From: CBDCVN01 sp965223045
GTDB lineage: Bacteria > Deinococcota > Deinococci > Deinococcales > Trueperaceae
Assembly: GCA_965223045.1 (NCBI GenBank)
Contig: CBDCVN010000013.1
Location: 2,046,001-2,110,000, forward strand
Length of the DNA: 64,000 nt
Direction: 5' to 3'
Shown: in pieces, positions 53,391 to 62,976 of the stretch
How the letters are laid out: the number at the start of each line of letters is the position of its first letter
Numbering within the stretch: position 1 is the stretch's first letter
Notes under the pieces: model-generated
Told to the model about the DNA's origin: nothing
The model's input: the letters and a program-made list of their open reading frames with translations, nothing else
Database searches by the model: none
Made by a program: the position numbers and the translations under genes

Positions 53391-56300
53391 ATGTTAAAAT
53401 ATCTATCTTTTACTTTTAGTGCTTTAGTTTTATTTTTAAGCAATCCTATTAGAGCACAGGTAGATGTATCGAATGATCAAGCCAGCAACAGCACTATAGT
53501 AAGTACAGCAGCAGAATTGGTGAGTGAGGCAAGTCAAGGGGGTAGGATAGAGATTGCTGCTGGAAGGTATGTTTTAGATGAGTCTCTAATGCTGAGTAAT
53601 GATGTTGAACTTATTGGAGCAGGACATGACAAGACTTTTATAGTTTCAACAGTACAGAATTTTGGTGTTGGTTTTGAAGGTAGTGGTAGTTTTAAAGCTC
53701 AAGACATAGCCTTTGAGCATGAAGGTGAACTGGCAGCAAATGTAGTTTGGATACGTGGTGGGAAGATAGACATTGATAACTGTGTTTTTGTTGGAGGCAC
53801 TCAGGGAATTAGATTTGCTGAGCTTGAGTTGACTATAGGTAAAACTGAGTTGATTACAGCTGAGTCTGGAATTGCAAGTGGATCTGGGTTGCTGCTAACC
53901 AGTAGTGTTATAGGCGTAGTTAAAAATAGTATTTTTGAAGATAATGATTTACACGGCATAAATGTTCAAGGTGAGGCAAAACCTAGGCTCGAGCAAAACA
54001 CCCTACAAAATAATACTCAATTTGGAGTTTCCTATTCTGGAAATGCTGAGGGCATGGTTGTAAGTAATACTATTAAGGAAAATGGTTTGTATGGTATAGG
54101 TATTGCAGACAACGCACAACCTAGGCTCGAGCAAAACACTATACAAAATAATGCTGACAACGGTATTACTTATATTGGAAGCAAGGGGGGCACAGCTATA
54201 GGTAACACCGTTGAGGGAAATGGTTTTCATGGTATCGATGTTAATGGTGAAGCACAACCTAAACTTAAGCAAAACACTATACAAAATAATGTCCAACTTG
54301 GAATTTCCTATTCTGAAAAGGCAAGAGGTGTTGTGGAGGGTAATACTATCGTAGGGAATGGTGTGTATGGTATAGGTGTTCAGGGTGAGGCACAACCTAG
54401 ACTCGAGCAAAACATCGTTCAAAATAATTCTACAGGTGGCATTGCCTATTTTGAAAATGCAAAAGGTGTAGTGAAGGGTAACACTGTTGAGGGAAATGGA
54501 ACTGGTTTGCATGGTGGCATAATCGTTTCAGGTGAAGCACAACCTAGTCTCGAACAGAACACTTTACAAAATAACACTGGAGTTGGAATTGTTTATTTTG
54601 AAAATGCAGGAGGCACAGCTATAGGGAACACCATTGAAGGGAATAATTTGGACGGTATAGCTATTGTAGATAATGCACAACCTAGACTCGAGCAAAACAC
54701 TATAAAAAATAACATTAGAATTGGAATTGTTTATTTTGAAAATGCAGGAGGCACAGCTATAGGGAACACCATTGAAGGGAATAATTTGGACGGTATAGCT
54801 ATTGTAGATAATGCACAACCTAGACTCGAGCAAAACACTATAAAAAATAACATTAGAAATGGCCTTGTCTATGAAGGAAGTACAGGAGGGATGGTTGTGG
54901 ATAACATTATTGAAGGAAATGGGCTTCATGGCATAGCTATTGCGGGTGAAGCACAACCTAAACTTGAAAGTAACATTGTAAGAAATAACACTGAAGTTGG
55001 GGTTGCCTATTTTGAAAACGCAAGTGGTACGGCTGTGGATAACACAAGTGATGGGAATGGTTTGCATGGTATACAAGTTGCAGGTAGAGCACAACCTAAG
55101 CTCGAGCAAAATACCCTACAAAATAATATTGAGAATGGTATTTTCTATACTGAAAATACGGGAGGCTTAGCTGTAAGTAACATAAGTAAGGAAAATGGTT
55201 TACATGGCATATCTGTTGCAGGTGAAGCACAACCTAAGCTCGAGCAAAATACCCTACAAAATAATGTTAAGAATGGTATTTTCTATACTGAAAATGCAGG
55301 AGGCGTAGCTGTAAGTAACCTAAGTGAGAGAAGTGGTTTACATGGCATAGCTGTTATAGGTGAAGCACAACCTAAGCTCGAGCAAAATACCCTACAAAAT
55401 AATGTTGAGAATGGCATTTTCTACGCTGAAAATGCCGGAGGTGTAGCTACAGGTAACACTATTGAGGGAAATGGTAGGTCTGGCATAGGTGTTGAAGACA
55501 AGGCACAACCTAGACTTGATGGTAATATCCTGCACAATAATGAAAAGTATGATATTGCTACTTTAGAGCAAGCTAACCCCACTATTGATCACAACACTTC
55601 TGATAATAATAAACTTGGTAATATCAATAAATCTCCTAATCAATCTCCTAGTACGGATTCAATCAATCAAAACCAAAATGGACAAAAAGTTAAGGTGCTG
55701 GGACTTGGGGATCTTAGTGGTGCCGATCTAAGTCCCGATGGCAAGACGCTTGTAAGTTATGGGGGAAGGGGAGTTATTTTTTGGGATATGGTAACAGGTG
55801 AACTTTTAGATGTGCTTGAAACAAGTGCAAGTGTAAACGACGTGGGTTTTAGCCCTGATGGACATTTGTTGGTTAGTGCTGACCAAACTGGTCAAATATC
55901 TCTTTATGATGTTTCAACTAGACAAGTTAAACGTACTTTTTTTGATAATGCTTCACAAGTGGTTTCTATAGATTTCAGCTCAAATAGCAAGCTATTAGTG
56001 AGTGCGGGTTGGGATTTAAACCTTTGGGACGTTGACACAGGCGAACTTATAGCGAGCCATACTCCTACAAACGCCATCAATGAGGTAGCTTTTTCTCCAG
56101 ATGACCTAAATATTGCTACAGTAAATACTAACGGTTCAATACTAATTTATCCCTTATCCCAAAATTTAACGAGACCAGCAAATTATATTACGGGACATTT
56201 GGATCAAGCGTTTACTTTAGATTATCACCCTAATGGAGAAACAATTGTCAGTGGTGGTTTTGATGGCCGTGTCAAAATATACAAAACGGATCTAACTACT

Positions 56301-57503
56301 CCATCTCAAACACTTCAGTACGACACTATTATTGCCGATCTAAAATACAGCTCAGATGAGGAAATCTTGGCTGTAGCTTTAGGAAATGGTGATATTCAAC
56401 TTCTTGATGCTGAAAACCACAATCAAAAGCGTTTACTAAAGGAAAAACATCAGTATGTTTCAACCATAACATTTAGCCCTGATAGCCAAGCACTAATCAG
56501 CGCAGGAAAAGATAACCGCATAAAGCTTTGGAATCTTTCTACAGGGGAATTATCACTAACTATCGAAGGGCATAGTGATGAAGTTATATCCCTCGCATTT
56601 AGTCCAGATAGTGATTTTCTAGTCAGTAGCAGTATTAATGGTAAGGTTTCCTTATGGAATCTTGCTTCAGGAAAAGCCCAAGTCTTAAAACAGTATGAAG
56701 GGATCGCTCGCACAGTAACATTTTCCCCTAATAGCATATCAACCGCACCATATATATTGGCAAGTGGTGCTGATAGTGGCAAGGTGGCATTTCATGATAT
56801 TACATCTGGTGAGGAGGTTCTCCCCATGCTTGATTATGAGGTGCCAATTGGTGCGCTGTCGTTTGATCCACAAGGTGAGAACCTTATCATTGGCTTTTTT
56901 GATGGAGTGGTAAACACTCTAGATATTTCTAAATACCAAACTAACCCTGAAGAGAAAGGGTTAAGTTATCAAACACACCAAGATCGTGTGTTGTCTGTAG
57001 TATTCAGCTCTGATGGTAAGTTGCTTGCTAGTGGTAGTAGTAACGGAACAATTAATGTTCATGATCTGCAAACGGAAACTACAAAATATGAGATACAAGG
57101 CTTTGATGCTTCACGTTTAATAATTCCCAATAATGGATTTAGTCCATTACCCCTTGTCTTTACACCAGATGATCAACTCTTAATCAGTGGTGGAAGTTCA
57201 TTTAATGAGTTGGCTAGAACTACACTGAAGGTGTGGGATATGACAACAGGAGAACTTAATCAAGAAGTCTCTGCCCATATAGGTATGATTATGGCTTTGG
57301 CAATCACCCCTGATGGAAGTTTACTAGCAACTGGTAGTGCTGATAGAACTATTAAATTATGGTCTTTACCAACATTTGAACCCGTAGCAAACTTTGATGA
57401 TCATAGTGGAAGCATCTTAGCACTTGCCTTTAGCCCTGATGGACAAGTACTGGCAAGTGGTAGTGCTGATGGTACAATTAGTTTGCGAACTGTTACACCA
57501 TAG
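53391..57503 (+). CDS. Giant secreted beta-helix plus WD40-repeat protein
   Basis: About 1,370 residues from ATG 53391, which has GAGG about 8 bases upstream; an upstream GTG at 53358 is in frame. A signal peptide (LKYLSFTFSALVLFLSN) leads to a right-handed parallel beta-helix made of about 23-residue coils with the recurrent text PRLEQNTLQNN / GVSYSGNAEG / NTIEGNGLHGI (roughly residues 40-740). A short Asn/Ser linker follows, then about 12-14 WD40-like blades to the end (VLGLGDLSGADLSPDGKTLVS, IKLWNLSTGELSLTIEGHSDEV, LASGSADGTISL). Both parts are binding scaffolds. Beta-helix of the NosD/pectate-lyase-like (DUF1565/Beta_helix) sort; no enzyme residues recognised. Likely surface or exported. 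Confidence 0.85.
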   Translation: MLKYLSFTFSALVLFLSNPIRAQVDVSNDQASNSTIVSTAAELVSEASQGGRIEIAAGRYVLDESLMLSNDVELIGAGHDKTFIVSTVQNFGVGFEGSGSFKAQDIAFEHEGELAANVVWIRGGKIDIDNCVFVGGTQGIRFAELELTIGKTELITAESGIASGSGLLLTSSVIGVVKNSIFEDNDLHGINVQGEAKPRLEQNTLQNNTQFGVSYSGNAEGMVVSNTIKENGLYGIGIADNAQPRLEQNTIQNNADNGITYIGSKGGTAIGNTVEGNGFHGIDVNGEAQPKLKQNTIQNNVQLGISYSEKARGVVEGNTIVGNGVYGIGVQGEAQPRLEQNIVQNNSTGGIAYFENAKGVVKGNTVEGNGTGLHGGIIVSGEAQPSLEQNTLQNNTGVGIVYFENAGGTAIGNTIEGNNLDGIAIVDNAQPRLEQNTIKNNIRIGIVYFENAGGTAIGNTIEGNNLDGIAIVDNAQPRLEQNTIKNNIRNGLVYEGSTGGMVVDNIIEGNGLHGIAIAGEAQPKLESNIVRNNTEVGVAYFENASGTAVDNTSDGNGLHGIQVAGRAQPKLEQNTLQNNIENGIFYTENTGGLAVSNISKENGLHGISVAGEAQPKLEQNTLQNNVKNGIFYTENAGGVAVSNLSERSGLHGIAVIGEAQPKLEQNTLQNNVENGIFYAENAGGVATGNTIEGNGRSGIGVEDKAQPRLDGNILHNNEKYDIATLEQANPTIDHNTSDNNKLGNINKSPNQSPSTDSINQNQNGQKVKVLGLGDLSGADLSPDGKTLVSYGGRGVIFWDMVTGELLDVLETSASVNDVGFSPDGHLLVSADQTGQISLYDVSTRQVKRTFFDNASQVVSIDFSSNSKLLVSAGWDLNLWDVDTGELIASHTPTNAINEVAFSPDDLNIATVNTNGSILIYPLSQNLTRPANYITGHLDQAFTLDYHPNGETIVSGGFDGRVKIYKTDLTTPSQTLQYDTIIADLKYSSDEEILAVALGNGDIQLLDAENHNQKRLLKEKHQYVSTITFSPDSQALISAGKDNRIKLWNLSTGELSLTIEGHSDEVISLAFSPDSDFLVSSSINGKVSLWNLASGKAQVLKQYEGIARTVTFSPNSISTAPYILASGADSGKVAFHDITSGEEVLPMLDYEVPIGALSFDPQGENLIIGFFDGVVNTLDISKYQTNPEEKGLSYQTHQDRVLSVVFSSDGKLLASGSSNGTINVHDLQTETTKYEIQGFDASRLIIPNNGFSPLPLVFTPDDQLLISGGSSFNELARTTLKVWDMTTGELNQEVSAHIGMIMALAITPDGSLLATGSADRTIKLWSLPTFEPVANFDDHSGSILALAFSPDGQVLASGSADGTISLRTVTP
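54583..54858 (+). repeat. Perfect 138-bp tandem duplication inside the beta-helix gene
   Basis: Bases 54583-54720 are repeated exactly as 54721-54858 (46 codons, two beta-helix coils). Surrounding coils are related but diverged, so this duplication is very recent. The unit contains one CTCGAG, in the PRLEQNT coil. Confidence 0.93.
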
Positions 57504-57711
57504 GAGAATAACAATGCTTAATTGTAATCTACGTTTTGCTTCAGGCAAGAGTTCATCTATATTGAGGTGCGCATTTTTACAATCTTAATACACTCTCATG
57601 TCATGGTGCTCTCTGTGATTATTAGCAGGCGTTATAGGTGGCGTCCAATCTATTGTGCAAGGTTAATCACAACCACCTTTTAAATATCCTCTAAAAACAA
57701 AGGAAACTACT

Positions 57712-59382
57712 ATGAAAAAGCTATTTTATTTAAAAATCATTCTGAGTTTAATAGTTTTAAGTTGCATTGTTTGGGGGCAGATGCCTCAGCTCGAGCCCTA
57801 CCAACACCAAAACATAACTCTAAATATCCCCCAAGGTTGGCAAGTTACCAAAGATAATCAAACAGGCACAATAACCATAACTCCAGACCCTGAGCGTGAA
57901 GATGTCCCTGAATTACAAGTGGCTATCTTACCTTATGCCAAGAGCAATGAACAACTTATGGAAAGTTCAGGGAAAAGTAGATTTTTGCACCTTGTTCTAC
58001 AGAGTATGGAACAAGAGTCTGGTAATAAGGTACAAATAATAGAGGAAAAAGACCTTGCTCAAGGTAAAGGAAGGCTTGTCCTTGTTGAGACTACTGCTCT
58101 TGTAAATGAGGAGCAAATACCTGCTAAGGTTGCTTTGCTACTTGAGTCATCCCCTCAAAACGAAATTTACATTTTTGCGGCTTATGCAGCAAAACCAGAG
58201 GATTTTGAAAGACTCGGCGGAGAAAACCTGCTTATAAAAGTTGTTAGAAACACAGGGCTACTTGCAACATCAATGGGAATAGAAAATCCTTTAACATCAC
58301 CAGAAGCAATGACAAGTATTACATTAGAAAGTAGATTGGCTGGGTTTGATACTTATAGTGATGATACTTTTACCTTACAGATACCACAAGGTTGGCAGGC
58401 CACAAGAAATGGTAATACTCTTACTATTTCACAAAATCCCCAAAGCCCTACAGCACCTAACATTCATTTACAAATTGGTCCTTATATTAAAGAATTAAAC
58501 CTTCAAGACACTACAAATGCTTTGTTAAAAGAATTGGAAGGCTCCTCGCCTAATAAATTTACAGAAGTTGCTACATATGCACTTTCTGAGCGAGAAGGTG
58601 AGTTAGTTGTTTTTGATGTTTTAGATGAGACTCCTGTAAAGGTAGCTATTCTTGTTAGCCCTGATCCTAAACATAGTTTTACTGTAGCTGCCTTCGTAGT
58701 AGCCACAGCAAATGATTTTAATAGCTTAGATGGAGTAAATTTGCTTACTTCAGTTGCCACTAGTGCCTATCCTACTGGTAGTAACCCTATCCAAACAAGC
58801 ACTCCCGTTGAACTTCCTTTGGAAAGCACTATTATCATCGATTCAGCTGGTTCAACATCAGCTTTGCGCTCGAGTGTTCGTTCAGCAGATTCAACTCCTA
58901 TAGCTAGTGGCTCTGGTTCAAGTTCAATAGACCCAGCACAGCTTATTGGCAAATGGAAAATCTCAGAAATGTCTGGAACAGTTGATCAAAGAAACTTTTC
59001 TACTAATTCAAATATAGATGGGAGCAGTCTTAATTACACTTTTAATACTGATGGTACTTATAGTTTACTTTACAAAATGAGTTTGTGGACAGGTATGCTT
59101 ACTAGCGCAATGGAAATAACTGAAGTAGGACGCTACACTCTTACTGGTAACACACTAGACATTTTACCTGATAGCTACAATGGTTGGAATTACTTTGGTT
59201 CACCTGCTAACAAGCAAAATATGACTGAAACTAACTTGCCCAATCGTCAGTATCAAGTTGTGACAGTTGAAAACTATATTGTCCTTACAGGAGTGTGTGC
59301 AAAGTTTCAAGCTGACCCTTATTGCAAGGATAAAGCGGATAATCTTAATGTGCTCGAGTTTCCCTTAAAACATGTTAATTGA
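57712..59382 (+). CDS. Secreted repeat-domain protein with lipocalin-like C-terminus
   Basis: 556 residues. A signal peptide (LFYLKIILSLIVLSCIVWG) is followed by two homologous domains: about 30-195 (NITLNIPQGWQVTKDNQTGTITITPDPEREDVPEL) and about 215-350 (TFTLQIPQGWQATRNGNTLTISQNPQSPTAPNI), each of a PsbP/DcrB-like or cyanobacterial-type compact fold. A Ser/Thr-rich linker leads to a C-terminal region (LIGKWKISEMSGTV ... DGTYSLLYKMSLWTG) resembling lipocalin-type domains that start with G-x-W. Function unknown. RBS AAAGGAAA upstream of the ATG. Confidence 0.75.
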   Translation: MKKLFYLKIILSLIVLSCIVWGQMPQLEPYQHQNITLNIPQGWQVTKDNQTGTITITPDPEREDVPELQVAILPYAKSNEQLMESSGKSRFLHLVLQSMEQESGNKVQIIEEKDLAQGKGRLVLVETTALVNEEQIPAKVALLLESSPQNEIYIFAAYAAKPEDFERLGGENLLIKVVRNTGLLATSMGIENPLTSPEAMTSITLESRLAGFDTYSDDTFTLQIPQGWQATRNGNTLTISQNPQSPTAPNIHLQIGPYIKELNLQDTTNALLKELEGSSPNKFTEVATYALSEREGELVVFDVLDETPVKVAILVSPDPKHSFTVAAFVVATANDFNSLDGVNLLTSVATSAYPTGSNPIQTSTPVELPLESTIIIDSAGSTSALRSSVRSADSTPIASGSGSSSIDPAQLIGKWKISEMSGTVDQRNFSTNSNIDGSSLNYTFNTDGTYSLLYKMSLWTGMLTSAMEITEVGRYTLTGNTLDILPDSYNGWNYFGSPANKQNMTETNLPNRQYQVVTVENYIVLTGVCAKFQADPYCKDKADNLNVLEFPLKHVN

Positions 59383-59394
59383 TTATGGGTTTAG

Positions 59395-59547
59395 GTTTTC
59401 AGCACCAACAAAATTAAGTTTAATATTGTTGACAAAGGCTATAACAAAGGCAGGAAAGCTTCTCCCGAGTTTCGCGCCAAAATATCAATCCTTTTTGACG
59501 CTATTTTACCTCGACGGAATTACTGTGCTGTTCGTGCAACTCTGTAA
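59395..59547 (+). pseudogene. Possible coding remnant
   Basis: A frame open from 59395 to TAA 59545-59547 reads VDKGYNKGRKASPEFRAK and ISILFDAILPRRNYCAVRATL. The tail resembles C-termini of some transposases, but there is no start codon or upstream body. The surrounding bases are otherwise non-coding. Weak evidence. Confidence 0.25.
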
Positions 59548-60421
59548 GTTTGGACAGTTATGAAATTACAGATCCTTAATAAATCTTATTCTTTATTTTC
59601 AGGTGGCTGCTTTTTAAGCCAGTCTTGCTTTAAAAAAATTATGCGTTTGATCCCTCTAAGACTCACTCTAATCAATCTTGCCCTATTACCTCTAGATTTC
59701 TTCAATCTCTGCTGCAATTCTTCTTTATGGTTTTTCAGTTTTTCAAGTGGAACTCGAGCAAAAAACTCCTCTAAAGGTTCTAAAAAGGACGTAGTAGCAA
59801 GGTCACAGTCACAATAGCCACACATCTCTTTAATATCTAATTGACTACGTTTACACAAGGCTAAGCAGTTTGAGCAAATGTGGGTAGGGTGTTTTGGTTT
59901 AGGCCAAAACTGCTCCTTTAGTTCAAAAATAAATCCCGAAACATAGAACGCAAGTTGTATCGAAAAAACGCCATTTTCAACTTTAAAAACACTGTTACCA
60001 AAGCCAGTATCACCACTTTTCTACTTTTTTCAAGTAGCCACAGCATATCATTGACAAAATAGGGATATATTTTTATAGTGTAGCCATAGTGGCTACTACA
60101 AACAATATGCACCTAGAGATCCAGTATGCGAATACAGATAAGCCAGTAGGAGTAATACGTAGCAGCTATCGTGAAGATGGAAAAATAAAACACAAACAAT
60201 TCGGAAGGATAACAGGACAAACTCTAGAGCAACTTAAAATGTTACAGCTAACCTTTCGTAATGAGGTTATTGCTAAAAGTAATCCAAAAGCTGTACAAAT
60301 AGTAGGCAGTAAAGAATATGGAGCAAGTCATACGATATTGTCAATGATTAAGGAAATAGGATTAGATAAGGCAATGTATTCACAACCCCAGCCATGGGTG
60401 AGTAACATAAGCGCGATGATA

Positions 60422-61410
60422 AGACTTGTTCTGAAATAAGGAATTAGGCAATAAGGCAGTTCCATAAACCAGCACAAACTCCTACTACATCGTCAACAAA
60501 TCCCTTAATACGATTCCTAAAAGCATACACAAGAATCTTGAAACGCTTCATTCCTCCAATGGCATTCTCAACATATACACGTATCTTGCTCACTGCTTGG
60601 TTGTGAGCCTTCTGCTCTTTACTAAGCTTGGGATTAGGGTTGGCTTTGCTCTTCCTAGGTCTCTTATGAGGTATTGCAACATCTGCTCCTTCATAATCTT
60701 TCTCGATTCCTTGATATCCTAAATCTACTGCCACTTTAATATCCTCAAACCACTCCTCCTCAGGTGGAAATTCTTCCTTTAGCATTGCATAGTCATGGTT
60801 CCGTCCTCCAAAGGTTTGTCCCACAAACAAAATTACCTTCTCCTTGCTGCTTATCACTGTGTTTTTCTGCGTGTGGTTACCCTGTTTGCCACTGTATAAC
60901 TCCTGTTGCATTTCATCATCCTTTGGGCGTTGATGTTCTCGCTCTGTAACATCAATCAGTATTTCGTCAAGTCCCTCAAAAGCTGCTTTGAAATCCTCTA
61001 TGTTTTCAAACTCTCTAGCTGGCATATATCCCAAACCACTTAGAGTTTTCGCCATTATTGGTGTAAGACGTTGTACCCAAGCATGGGCATTAGATCGTGA
61101 TAAATCAAATTTCTCCGCTAGAACATCAAACGTTGGGTAAAGTCTAAGGTAGTAAAGAATAAAGCACAGTTTTATATTGACTGTACTTAGTTTACTGTTT
61201 CTTCCTCCTCCTGGCTTACGATGTACTTTCCCTGCTTCTAGAGCCTTTTCATAACGTTGCTTTTCATGGTCTTCTAAAGCTTTAGCAAATGCAGGTTCTA
61301 GTTCCTCTACTTTCTTTTCGCTCAATCCTGTTATACTTCTTACTTGTCGGTCATCTCTTGGTAGTAACATTCCTTTATTTTGACCGATTTATTTATTTCA
61401 GAACAACTCT
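60422..61410 (-). mobile_element. IS5-family-like element, copy 3 (989 bp)
   Basis: Same ends and length as the other two copies. The 3-bp target duplication ATA is at 60419-60421 and 61411-61413, verified against the uninterrupted site in IS1634-like copy A (GATGATAATAGG). This gives an unambiguous empty-site comparison. Confidence 0.96.
60444..61370 (-). CDS. IS5-like DDE transposase (copy 3)
   Basis: 308 residues, identical to the transposases at 7217-8143 and 26442-27368, triad Asp140/Asp216/Glu268 present. It is intact inside the nested element, making it the most recent of the three layers (zinc-ribbon gene, IS1634-like, IS5). Confidence 0.93.
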   Translation of the reverse strand: MLLPRDDRQVRSITGLSEKKVEELEPAFAKALEDHEKQRYEKALEAGKVHRKPGGGRNSKLSTVNIKLCFILYYLRLYPTFDVLAEKFDLSRSNAHAWVQRLTPIMAKTLSGLGYMPAREFENIEDFKAAFEGLDEILIDVTEREHQRPKDDEMQQELYSGKQGNHTQKNTVISSKEKVILFVGQTFGGRNHDYAMLKEEFPPEEEWFEDIKVAVDLGYQGIEKDYEGADVAIPHKRPRKSKANPNPKLSKEQKAHNQAVSKIRVYVENAIGGMKRFKILVYAFRNRIKGFVDDVVGVCAGLWNCLIA

Positions 61411-62976
61411 ATAATAGGTAGGATAATATTTGCTGGAAGCAAGTTAGCATTATGCAATCAATATAATAATAGTAGTCTTTGGGAACAATGTGGAGTAGAA
61501 GGAAGACCAGATGTAAGAAAACATTGTTATGAGGCATTAGATAGACTGCTAGCAAGACAAAAAGGAATTCAGAAGAAGTTAGCCAAGAAACATCTCAAGA
61601 ATGGAAATCTTGTACTATATGATGTCACGAGCAGTTATTTGGAAGGCCAATACACAAATAGCGAATTGGTAAAATATGGATATAACCGAGACGGGAAGAA
61701 GAAACATGAACAAATAGTAATAGGATTAATATGTAATGGAGAAGGTTGTCCAGTAGGAGTAGAAGTTTTCAAGGGAAATACTAAGGATCAGACAACAGTT
61801 TCAAACAAGATAGGAGAACTAAAAGAGACGTATGAAATAAAGCAAGCGATATTTGTAGGGGATAGAGGAATGGTAACAGAAGCAATAGCAGAAGAATTAG
61901 AGGAAAAAGGTGTAAAGACAATAGGAGCACTAACAAGGGCTGGAATACATAAACTAATAGAAAAAGGAATAATAAAGCCATCTGAGTTCAATGAAAAGAA
62001 GATAACAGAGGTAGTAAACGCTGAAAATCCAAGTAGAAGATACTGTTTATGCAAAAACCCTGAATCAGCAAAACGAGATGCAAAAACGAGAGAAAAACTG
62101 ATTGAACTGACGACTGAGGAGCTTGAAGAAATAGCAAACTACAAGCAAAAAACAACTGTAGAGGTATTGGGAGCACGAGTAGGAAAAGTGCTACAGAAAT
62201 ACAAAATGGGTAAATATATTAGTTGGAAAGTAACAGGAGATAATAAAGAAAAGGAATCAACCAAACATAAGCTGTTATGGAGTAAAAAAGAAGGGGCAAT
62301 AGCAAAAGCTAAGGATCTAGATGGATGTTATGTAATAACAACCAAAGTAGATGAAAAAACGATGGACAAAGAAGAGGTTGTGACTAGCTACAAGAAACTA
62401 GAGCAAGTAGAAAAAGCATTCCGCAATTTAAAAACAGTGCAGTTAGAAATGCGACCTGTGTATCATAATCTAGATCATCGTATCAAAGCACATGTATTTT
62501 TATGTATGCTAGCGTATTATGTGCAGTGGCACATGCAAAAACGATTAGGACCATTGTTCAAGAAGGACAAAAAAGGATGGGAAAGAAGATGGACGTTTGT
62601 ACAAGTAATAGAAACACTGAAAACAATCACCAGAAATAGAATTGAAACAAATGGAATGTCTTTTTATCGGAACACTGTTCCAGACGAAGAGCAAAAATAT
62701 ATCTTAGACCTGATGGGGGTCGAGATGTAGCCATTTTTTATAAAAAATAATTTCACCCTAAAACCCCAAATAGCACGGGATTTTAGGGGTCAAAAACCCT
62801 ACTTTTTGATGACAAAATGCGATAGAACAGCAATACAAATAATAATATCAATACAGCTATTGCTATTAAGGTATTTAGCAATTCCCCCTCTACAGCTAGT
62901 GAATATACATTATAACCTGTAATAAGAATAATAATTCCTATTATTGTATAGGCTAGTGGCTTAGGCATAAAAATTA

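Larger units (their letters stand above)
60089..62730 (+). pseudogene. IS1634-like transposase interrupted by IS5 copy 3
   Basis: Codons 1-111 (60089-60421, ending NISAMI) and 112-549 (61414-62730, starting IGRIIFAG) match the intact transposase of copy A residue for residue. The IS5 inserted at ATA, with the second ATA at 61411-61413. The internal ATG at 61639 is not a natural start. The element is inactive on its own but its ends remain recognisable to the transposase of copy A. Confidence 0.93.
59949..62821 (+). mobile_element. IS1634-family-like element, copy B, carrying IS5 copy 3
   Basis: The left end CGCAAGTTGTATCG and right end ...ACAAAATGCG are as in copy A. The 6-bp duplication ATAGAA is at 59943-59948 and 62822-62827. 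Length 2,873 minus the nested 989-bp IS5 and its 3-bp duplication equals 1,881, exactly copy A. It sits inside the zinc-ribbon gene. Confidence 0.95.
59586..62968 (-). pseudogene. Membrane zinc-ribbon protein split by nested insertions
   Basis: The 5' part (62968 to 62822) reads MPKPLAYTIIGIIILITGYN ... LLNTLIAIAVLILLFVLLFY, two membrane helices. The 3' part (59942 to 59586) continues VSGFIFELKEQFWPKPKHP, HICSNCLALCKRSQLDIKEM and CGYCDCDL, then a basic helical tail ending KQPPENKE. Both sides of the IS1634-like copy B carry ATAGAA, and removing the element plus one hexamer joins FY to VS in frame, giving about 167 residues. Two CxxC pairs suggest a zinc ribbon on the cytoplasmic side. The start (62968) overlaps the end of the upstream gene. 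Family not recognised. Confidence 0.82.

Noticed and set aside
54003..55109. Long minus-strand open frames opposite the beta-helix gene
   Set aside because: They exist because the coding repeats avoid stops on the other strand; the translations are Ser/Ile/Tyr-rich repeat shadows without starts supported by a ribosome binding site.
53900..55560. Regularly spaced direct repeats that could suggest a CRISPR array
   Set aside because: The repeats are in frame with a long open reading frame, vary in sequence, and the text between them is also repetitive; this is a beta-helix coding repeat.
61639..62730. A separate 363-residue transposase gene starting at an internal ATG
   Set aside because: Comparison with the intact copy at 28213-29862 shows it is codons 187-549 of one transposase interrupted by IS5.
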